A stretch of 64,000 bases of DNA, taken from the NCBI GenBank assembly GCA_023053685.1, contig JALIGW010000003.1:46211996-46275995 (forward strand), read 5' to 3'. Of the stretch, positions 1 through 64,000 are shown piece by piece. The DNA comes from Diadophis punctatus similis. Taxonomy: Eukaryota > Chordata > Lepidosauria > Squamata > Dipsadidae. The notes beneath the pieces were generated by a model. That model made no database searches, was not told where the DNA came from, and was given only the letters and a program-made list of their open reading frames with translations. How positions within the stretch are numbered: the stretch's first letter is position 1; the number at the start of each line of letters is the position of its first letter. Made by a program: the position numbers and the translations under genes.

Positions 1-37
1 ACTATTGCTGAAAGAAATTCCCTTTGTAATTGGAAAC

Positions 38-78
38 TAAAGGATAGTTATTTGTATCCTCCAAATAACTATCCTTTA
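38..78. other. Perfect 17-bp inverted repeat (hairpin) in intron
   Basis: The arm at 38-54 (taaaggatagttatttg) is the exact reverse complement of 62-78, with a 7-base loop. There are no other signs of a mobile element. Function unknown. Confidence 0.6.
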
Positions 79-127
79 TTTTATCAACCAGTAATATTTT
101 ATTTCAGTATCTGTTAGTGACTGATTA

Positions 128-255
128 ATAACTTCAGTGATTCACTTAACAATTGTGGCAAGAAAAGTTGTAAAGTGGAGGAAAACTCACAACAACTGTG
201 TTGCTTAGCAACAGAATGTTTGGCTCAATTGTGGTAGTAAATCCAGGACTACCTG
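128..255. repeat. Fragment of dispersed 'ggactacct' repeat (family G)
   Basis: The phrases cacttaacaattgtggcaag, gttgcttagcaacagaatg and ggctcaattgtggtagtaa ending in ggactacct recur at 22384-22507. The opposite end of the same family (aggtagtccttgactta) is at 3987 and 50785. Those ends are mutually inverted, so this looks like a non-autonomous DNA transposon with terminal inverted repeats. The class is not certain. Confidence 0.65.
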
Positions 256-646
256 TATTACAATCTTTGTCATATTCCATCAGCTGTAGTCTTGTTTCCA
301 TTTGTTTGTTTTGCCATTTTTCCCTAATGTACTTCTTCCAGATGCATTAGACTTCAGCTGGCAATATTATCTTTTGGATGTGGATATGGGAGATGAGGTC
401 TACAAATGATTGGAGAACACTATTTTAAATAATGGACAGGAAAAGGATTCTGCTTCAACATCAATAAGCTAATCTCAGAAACCCATGCAGAAGAAGTCAA
501 AATCTTGCTCTCCAACCCTGACTTCTGTTTCCTTCTTCATAGATATTGTACAATGTCCCTGTTGTGTAGGTTTTGCAAAAGAAAAATGCCAAGATTCTAC
601 ATGATTGAAATGCCAGTGTGTGATCTCTGCTTCTTCTTCCCTGCAG

Positions 647-57711
<57,065 letters not shown>

Positions 57712-57894
57712 GTGAGTAGCTTCTTGAGGTGCCCCTTAATATCAGCATCCAAAGTTAATTGATATTGATGGATGACTGGAAAAAATGGTTGAAATGGTTT
57801 AACAAATTCTTGCCTTGAGCAAGCAGCCAGACTTTATGACCCAAGTGGTCCATTCTATTAAGATCCCTGCATTCTGTGGTGATTTGATTAAAAC

Positions 57895-58120
57895 CATGGT
57901 TTTTCACCCCGTGCCATCACTCTGTTGAACACTTAATTCCCACAGCACTGTCTCATTTCTCATCTTTTCTTGTCTTCTCATCTTTCCTACTATCTTCTCC
58001 TATTGGTTTCTTATGATTTATCAATTATTGTTTGTAACTAATGAATAATGATTGTAACTATGATTTATGATCTATGACCTATTACTTGCTGTTTATACTG
58101 TATGTACACTATGAGCTTAT
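57895..58120 (+). mobile_element. Snake1/L3-type LINE 3' untranslated part
   Basis: tttttcaccccgtgccatca, tctcctattggtttcttatg and atgtacactatgagcttat parallel 52323-52610. The element is interrupted by the SINE at 58121 and resumes at 58375 with agagacaaatttcttgtgtg. Confidence 0.75.
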
Positions 58121-58374
58121 AGTAATAGCACTTAGACTTATATACTGCTTCATAGTGCTTTACAGCCCTCTCTAAGCGGTTTACAGAGTCAGCCTCTTGC
58201 CCCCAACAATCTGGGTCCTCATTTTACCCACCTCGGAAGGATGGAAGGCTGAGTCAAGGCTTGAGCCTGGTGAGATTCGATCTGCCAAACTGGTTATCAG
58301 CAAAAGTTACCAGCTGGTTATCAGCAAAAGTAGACTGCAGTACTGCACTCTAACCACTGTGCCAGAGACAAATT
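58121..58374 (-). mobile_element. tRNA-derived SINE inserted into the LINE 3' end
   Basis: tagtaatagcacttagactt, gcccccaacaatctgggtcc, gctgagtcaaggcttgagcc and ctctaaccactgtgcca. The LINE sequence on its two sides joins up as at 52598-52625, showing that the SINE is the younger insertion. Confidence 0.85.
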
Positions 58375-58524
58375 TCTTGTGTGTCCAATCACTCTTGGCC
58401 AATAAAAATTATTCTATTCTATTCTATTCTATTCTATTCTATTCTATTCTATTCTATTCTATTCTATTCTATTCTATTCTATTCCATTCCATTCCATTCC
58501 ATTCCATTCCATTCCATTCCATTC
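58375..58524 (+). repeat. LINE tail with (ATTCT)n then (ATTCC)n
   Basis: After ttggccaataaaaattattc, ATTCT units run to about 58480, then ATTCC units to 58524. A unit switch within one array indicates spread of a point variant by slippage. Confidence 0.95.
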
Positions 58525-59794
58525 ACAATAGTTACATGTTCTCCTTAACCATATTTTTGTACTTGTTACGACCTTTCCCATCAAAATAACTAAATTGAGC
58601 TTGATGGTTTCTTGTCATTTAAGGTGTGAAGTTGTAGAAAATGGTAGTTAAGCCTTAAAATAGGCTTAACTTAATTTTTTAGAAGGGCAAAGCAAAAATT
58701 CCCCTTCCTCAAATTCAAGACTTCATTTATCATCTTTGCCCATTTTCGTGTTGAATTATACTAGTTTTTCCTGGGCTTTGTGGCATTCTCCCAATGGCTT
58801 TTCCAAAGCATAGATTGGGGGGGTTTCCACTGGAGTATCAGTTCCTCAGTTTAGTGTTCTCAACATACATTGGATTAGTCCCATACTCCATATTCTTAAA
58901 GATGTGAAGTTTCCAAAAGATGCCCTAATTAATTCATGAGACATGAGCCAAGGTTCAAAAGAAATCTAGTCATTTATTAGGAGCAACATTCCGGCAATAC
59001 TCCAATGGAATCAGAACTAACCTCATGTAATTTACGGGGCCCCATGACCCTGTCTCCCCCCTCCTCCCTGGGCATGTCATAAATCACATTCTCCAATGAA
59101 CCACGTTGGCGGGCTGTAAAACCCACAACCTTTCACCCCTTGAAAGCTTTGCAAGTTGACAAAAGGGACTTTAGCACAATACATTTGTTGGGCAGCTGAT
59201 TGGAGAAGGTTGTGTTAGGAAATTCCAGCTTAAGTTTAATTAAAATGAGTGGGAGTTACATAAGACCACTATTAATTCAATAAGATTTCTGTAGACTGTG
59301 ATCTGAAATATCTTTTAAAAAATAATTGCGCAGCAAATGGTACCCTTTAGCTATCCAAGTTATAGGAAGCTGTACCCAAAACCTGATAAAATATTTACTT
59401 ATTACTGTAAGGGGAGGAAAGATCAAAGATCATCCTTCTCCCAAGCAGATAAAATACAAAACAAATAAGAATATTTTCCAATGCTTTCATAATAGTATTG
59501 CTGCTCCAGTCAGGAAATACTGTCCCATTGAGGTTTCATTTCATCCTTTCTCAGTTCGAACCCTCCAAAACTTTTGAACTTCAACACCTATTAATCCTGC
59601 CAGTGTGGTTCCTGACTGGGAATAATGCAGGCTGGAAATGATAGCAATTGCAAGGAAAGAATTAGACTGTGGAAGGATGATCTATTAACATTCTTTCCTC
59701 TTTTTTTTCTATTCTGTTCAATCGTGCCAATTCTCTGAGACTGGTTGGACAAGTTCCTGCCATTTTTCTGGCAAGGTTTTTCTGAAGTGATTTG
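58525..59794. other. Intron sequence; possible repeat at 58920-59150
   Basis: A segment with catttattaggagcaacatt and ggcgggctgtaaaacccaca has the look of a minus-strand retroelement end (AATAAA on the other strand), but I cannot classify it. The rest is unrecognised. Confidence 0.35.
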
Positions 59795-59802
59795 CCTCTA
59801 CC

Positions 59803-60126
59803 CAGGGGTGGGTTCTAACTTATCTCGCTGCTGGTTCGCTTCCTCCCACGCCGCGTGGGTGCACCTCATGGGCACGCATGTGCTTTGCACATGCAAGCAT
59901 GCGCAATGCCAAAAATTCAAAAAAAAATCCCCCCCAAATAAGCCAAAAACAAGATGGCGGCACATACGCAGTGCCGGAAACTCAACAAAAAAATTCCCAA
60001 TTTTTTGTTTAAAAAAAAGATAGTGGTGTCCCCAGACTGCCACCGACAGAACCAGCTGTGTGACATCACCAGCGGTTTGCTACCGGTTCTATAGAAGCAG
60101 TGCGAACCAGGAGGAACCCACCTCTG
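59803..60126. mobile_element. hAT-type MITE, family B variant, 324 bp
   Basis: caggggtgggttctaactta to ...ccaggaggaacccacctctg, with an exact 8-bp duplication cctctacc at 59795-59802 and 60127-60134. Confidence 0.88.
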
Positions 60127-60240
60127 CCTCTACCTCCTTTCTAGGGCTGAAAGAAACTGGTTCAAGATCACAGAGCAAGCTTGTGCTTATGGTGGGACTA
60201 GAATTCACACTCTCCCTGGTTTTAGCCTTATGCCTTAATT

Positions 60241-60346
60241 CAGAGGTCTTCAAACTTGGCAACTTTAAGACGTGTGGACTTCAACTCCCAGAATTCTGGG
60301 AGTTGAAGTCCACAAGTCTTAACGTTGCCAAGTTTGGGGATCCCTG
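60241..60346. mobile_element. Family A hAT-type MITE
   Basis: 106 bp, cagaggtcttcaaacttggc to ...aagtttggggatccctg. The flanks ccttaatt and ccttaact match at 7 of 8. The centre (agccagc...) is deleted. Confidence 0.85.
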
Positions 60347-60355
60347 CCTTAACTA

Positions 60356-60788
60356 CCGTATTTTTGGGAGTATAAGACGTACCTTTTTTCCTCCTAAAAG
60401 AGGGTGAAAATCTGGGTGCGTCTTATACACCAAATGTAAACCCCCCCCAGCCACTGAAACGGACCTTTGCAAGGCTAAAACAACCTCTCAAACCATGCTT
60501 TGCAAGGCTGAAAAAGCAGCCTTTAAAACGGACCTTTGCAAGGCTAAAACAACCTCTCAAACCGAGCTTTGCAAGCCTGAAAACAACCTTTCAAACCAAG
60601 CTTTGCAAGCCTGAAAAACCAGCCTTTAAAACGGACCTTTGCAAAGCTAATATACCTGTTCCAGGCTGTTTGCTAAGGACGCTAGCTAGATGGATGCTGG
60701 TAGGCAGAATTTTTTTTTTCTTATTTTCCTCCCCAAAAACTAAGGTGCGTCTTATACTCCGGTGCGTCTTATACTCCGAAAAATATGG
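60356..60788. mobile_element. TIR element (family F) with internal tandem repeats
   Basis: Terminal inverted repeats of about 28 bp: ccgtatttttgggagtataa near the left, and cttatactccgaaaaatatgg at the right. TA flanks both ends, so a Tc1/mariner-type TA target is possible. The interior (60450-60655) repeats phrases like acggacctttgcaaggctaa and ctttgcaagcctgaaaa. Class inferred from the TA only. Confidence 0.7.
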
Positions 60789-61766
60789 TACTACACCACA
60801 CTGGCTTTTATTAATATTGTAGAACAGTTTTCATAGTTACCGTTGATTCCTCTGGATTCCTGGAACAGTAGAAGGAATTCTTCTCCCTTTTGAATAAGAT
60901 TCTAATCCCAACACAGGTAGAAATACTGTCTTACCTCTCACAATCAGTCTATTTTAAGACTAGTTTTAGACCACAACCATCATTTCCTTTTCAATGCATC
61001 ATGTATCAATGTAATTTTCTCCTCTGCTAGGGGAAAAAATTCTAAATATAAATCTTTCAAAAACCATCTATTCTCCTGAAATATTGAGGCTCTAAGCCAA
61101 TGGAGTAATGCTGTATATATATATTTCATATTGCTATATGCGTCAGTATTTTCTAAAGGCTATTGACCAAATTCTAGTCCCCATAAGGCAGGTAACATTC
61201 AGCAAGGAATGAAATGTTCATCTGGTACATTAAGCAGATTTTATAAATTTGGTGCCTCCAGAATTGTTGGCCTAAAACAAAAGAAATGTTCTTCCCTATA
61301 AATTGCACTAGTCTCCTAAAAATATATGCACACATTCCTTGTATTTATAGAAGCAATATTTTTTTCCATTTTTCAGTTGAGAGAAACAAACCCTTCAAAT
61401 TCTCCCAAATCTTCCTATTTAGACCCGTTTCAGACCATTGCTTCCATATAGTACATTAGCAGCTTTTACAGTCCTTTATTTGTTCCTGTTTATTTGCAGG
61501 AACAAATAAAATATTTACAATCAGGTGTTCACATGGAGAGTACTCTCTGAAGTATATACCTGTCATTTTAGATGACAATATGTTAGACTAAAAATGAACA
61601 ATAACTTTTGAGCATGACTTATATCTTTACACTAAAGCCCTTCTGCTACTAAAATACCAAGAGGTGTATCTGCTCTACAGCTAAGCAGGTCATGGTGTAC
61701 ACCTGATTTAGTATGCCCAGTTGTAGTACAAAACTACAACTGGCATTGTAGGGCATTGGGCATTGG
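60789..61766. other. Intron sequence without recognised elements
   Basis: Contains a short palindrome (gttgtagtacaaaactacaac) at about 61720-61740, just before the LTR. Nothing else recognised. Confidence 0.4.
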
Positions 61767-61771
61767 GAACC

Positions 61772-62477
61772 TGTTGTGGCTCACCAGCAGCCCATGCAGC
61801 TGGTAGCGGATCCCGCCAGAGAAGAGGCTGATGTGGTGATGCGCCAGCGGCCTGTGCAGCTGGCACCCGAGTCGGACAGTGAGGAGGCTGGAGAGGACTC
61901 AGTGCCAGAGGCAGAGATTCAGCCAGGGCCTTCAGAACCTCCAGAACCTCCCATCAGTGATGAGGAAGAAGAGGAGGAGCCTATTCTTAATGCACGGGCA
62001 CGCAGAGCTGTCAAAAGGCAGGAATGGTTCCTCGGGGGAGGTCTCCTTGAGAGTAGGCTTGGGGCTAATTGGCCACTCCCCTAGCCTATTTAAGGGATGA
62101 CGACGCAGGCAGCAATTTGCAGGAAACAACGTTCATTCATATGCCTTCGTGTCTTGAATTCAGAAAGGTCTGCTCGGCTCTTGTTCTCTCTCTTAGTATT
62201 CTTCCTGCAAATTGCTTCTGGGCATTTTGCCAACCACTGTAAGCTTGGTGTTATCTCCAAGACTGTTTGCTGGGACTTGATTTATTAGTTCATGGACTCG
62301 TGCTGGCTGTTAATGAAGTTGAATTAACAGCCGGTGTTCAGCAAAGACTGCTTTAAACTGTATTTGTGTTTGACGACTACTAAGAAAGCTCATTAGTAGT
62401 CTTTAATTTAGTAAACGAAGGTTTTGATAGAATTTGTGTGTGCTGCATTCTTTGTGGGCCGTAGCTGGGGCTGAACA
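61772..62477 (+). mobile_element. Candidate solo LTR, about 706 bp
   Basis: Begins tgttgtggctcaccagcagc and ends ggggctgaaca, giving the TGTT...AACA pattern of LTR ends. The flanks gaacc (61767-61771) and caacc (62478-62482) match at 4 of 5. A TATA-like cctatttaaggg is at about 62083-62094. An acidic open frame from a GTG at 61776 to 62084 (ESDSEEAGEDSVPEAE, ISDEEEEEEP) lies in the upstream part. No internal retroelement genes are present. Gypsy-like or retroviral origin cannot be told apart here. Confidence 0.6.
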
Positions 62478-62482
62478 CAACC

Positions 62483-63249
62483 ACAGTACCGTGCTAATTT
62501 CAGATCTCAATAAAAACATAAATAAGGGATTGCCAGGATGAGCATGGAGAGAAGTAATTTCATCCGGATTATGTGCAGTATCATAATTAGAGTGAATCAA
62601 TAGCTTGACTATTGTCCACTCCAGCTATATGATTACCAGTCTTTCTGCCCTATTCCTCCTTTAGGGAAAGTCAATTGAAAGACGTTAACTCTGTGCCTTG
62701 AAATATACATATAGCATTTGCTAATTTTCTGTCCCAATTTGTCCAGGAGCTCAAGAAATTAATGTGGATTCTTTTCTCTTTTCTGACTTTTATACATTTT
62801 TGTCAGATATTGTAAAGTCTCAATAATGTTTCCCCATTTACAATTCTTTTTCAAACCTAAAAACTTTCAGCCTGAACATCCCATTGTTTGGAATGGGACT
62901 TACCTGAGCTTTATGCAACAGTTCAGTTGCACTCTCCCCACTGAGTTATATAAAAGCATTATAACACTGGCTGTTCTATTTTTAACCTATTCCCTGATCT
63001 TCCCAAACACAGCATTTGCCTTTTTCATTTCTGCGACTGCATGCTGAGATGATGTGGATTTTTTTTCCTATTGAATCATTAGAGCTTAGGCTACCTGTAC
63101 ATGTGGCAAAGAACTCTTGTTTTCCTAATCCAGTTTGAAGAGGTTGCTTTGACATTTATCAAATTGTATTTTCACCATCTTGAATAATTTAGTGTGCTCT
63201 ACAAACTTGACATCCTTAGGGCTTGCTTCCTGACCCCAAATCATTGATG
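62483..63249. other. Intron sequence without recognised elements
   Basis: No feature recognised by eye. A segment around 63110-63240 (caaattgtattttcaccatc) resembles decayed CR1 3' sequence. Confidence 0.4.
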
Positions 63250-63257
63250 AATAAAAT

Positions 63258-63571
63258 CAGAGGTGGCATTCAGCATATTCTGACCAGTTCTGGAGAACCG
63301 GTAGCAGAAATTTTGAGTAGTTCGGAGAACCGGTAAATACCACCTCTGACTGGTCCTGCCCCCATCTATTCTCTGCCTCCCGAGTCCCAGCTGATCGGGA
63401 GGAAATGGGGATTTTGCAGTAACCTTCCCCTGGAGTGGGGAGAGAATGGAGATTTTATAGTATCCTTCCCCTGCCACGCCCACCAAGCCATGCCCATCAA
63501 GCCATGCCATGCCACACCGACCAAGCCATGCCCACAGAACCGGTAGTAAACATTTTTGAATGCCACCACTG
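63258..63571. mobile_element. hAT-type MITE, family B2 (inverse of 36048 copy)
   Basis: cagaggtggcattcagcata to ...tttgaatgccaccactg, with an exact 8-bp duplication aataaaat at 63250-63257 and 63572-63579. It has one fewer internal repeat than the copy at 36048. Confidence 0.88.
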
Positions 63572-63705
63572 AATAAAATGCAAAACACGAGGGGAGGGGT
63601 ATGTCGGACAGAAGTGGGGAGGTAACCACTTGTTCCATTGTGAAAACTATATGTAATTCACCCTTCAATTCCATGTCATGCACAAAAGTTCTTTTTCTTA
63701 TGAGA

Positions 63706-63808
63706 TAGCAATAGCACTTACACTTATATACTGCTTCACAGTGCTTTACAGCCCTCTCTAAGCAGTTTACAGAATCAGCATACTGCCCCCAATAATCTGG
63801 ATCCTCAA
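63706..63808 (-). mobile_element. Truncated tRNA-derived SINE
   Basis: agcaatagcacttacactta, cagccctctctaagcagttt and gcccccaataatctggatcc, then abrupt loss of the tRNA-derived half. Confidence 0.75.
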
Positions 63809-64000
63809 AGATAACGTATAGGTTATCACGGGAGTCCGTGGAAAAAGCTTTTCACTATTTCCAAGTTGAAGAATATATTTTTCCCTTATCTGTGTACAGC
63901 ATTTGGTAAAAGCTCTGATGATTTTATATAATTGGCATAATTTGTGTGATAGCATCATGATATGCACAGATGCTCATGCATATCTACATACCTCTTGAGA
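63809..64000. other. Intron sequence at the window edge
   Basis: No recognised feature. Confidence 0.4.

Noticed and set aside
61776..62084. Acidic ORF as a host gene
   Set aside because: It lies within an LTR-like repeat, begins at a non-ATG codon and has no splice context.

Overview
This is vertebrate nuclear DNA, most likely from a snake. All convincing protein-coding sequence belongs to one gene on the + strand, CPNE5 (copine-5). It appears as eight short exons (40, 77, 60, 64, 104, 105, 42 and 76 bp), each flanked by AG and GT, that join in one frame without a stop. They encode the end of the first C2 domain, the C2A-C2B linker and most of the second C2 domain. A small symmetric exon at 22983-23042 encodes a linker stretch (GAF..., TGKPMP, VSNG) that I recall as specific to CPNE5 among copines, which is why I name this paralogue. 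Earlier exons lie before base 1. The rest of C2B and the VWA/copine domain lie beyond base 64000.

Everything else is intron: 687-2681, 2759-22982, 23043-28964, 29029-36480, 36585-39044, 39150-57060, 57103-57635, and 57712 onward. The introns are filled with squamate-type repeats: a near-full-length but broken CR1 LINE (6658-10800), other CR1, L2-type and L1-type LINE pieces, LINEs whose 3' ends run into ATTCT/AATAG microsatellites (matching my recollection of the snake-specific Snake1/L3 CR1 pattern), tRNA-derived SINEs of Sauria type, and at least two candidate solo LTRs. There is also a rich set of short non-autonomous DNA transposons. Many of these have CAG...CTG termini and 8-bp target duplications, as in the hAT superfamily.

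Layout: 1-3000, two CPNE5 exons, a hairpin MITE and a long TTC tract. 3000-11000, L1 fragment and large CR1. 11000-22500, an LTR candidate, SINEs, L2 and CR1 pieces and seven MITEs. 22500-29100, two exons, an inverted array of 14-bp units and a split L2. 29100-39200, old LINE relics, MITEs and two exons. 39200-57000, the largest repeat-bearing intron after the one at 2759-22982, with nested LINEs. 57000-64000, two exons, SINE, MITEs and an LTR.

I see no second host gene, no functional RNA gene, no CRISPR array and no evidence of a new gene system. The most useful observations are the exon structure of CPNE5, the dated nesting of elements shown by exact target duplications, and several unusual repeat architectures.
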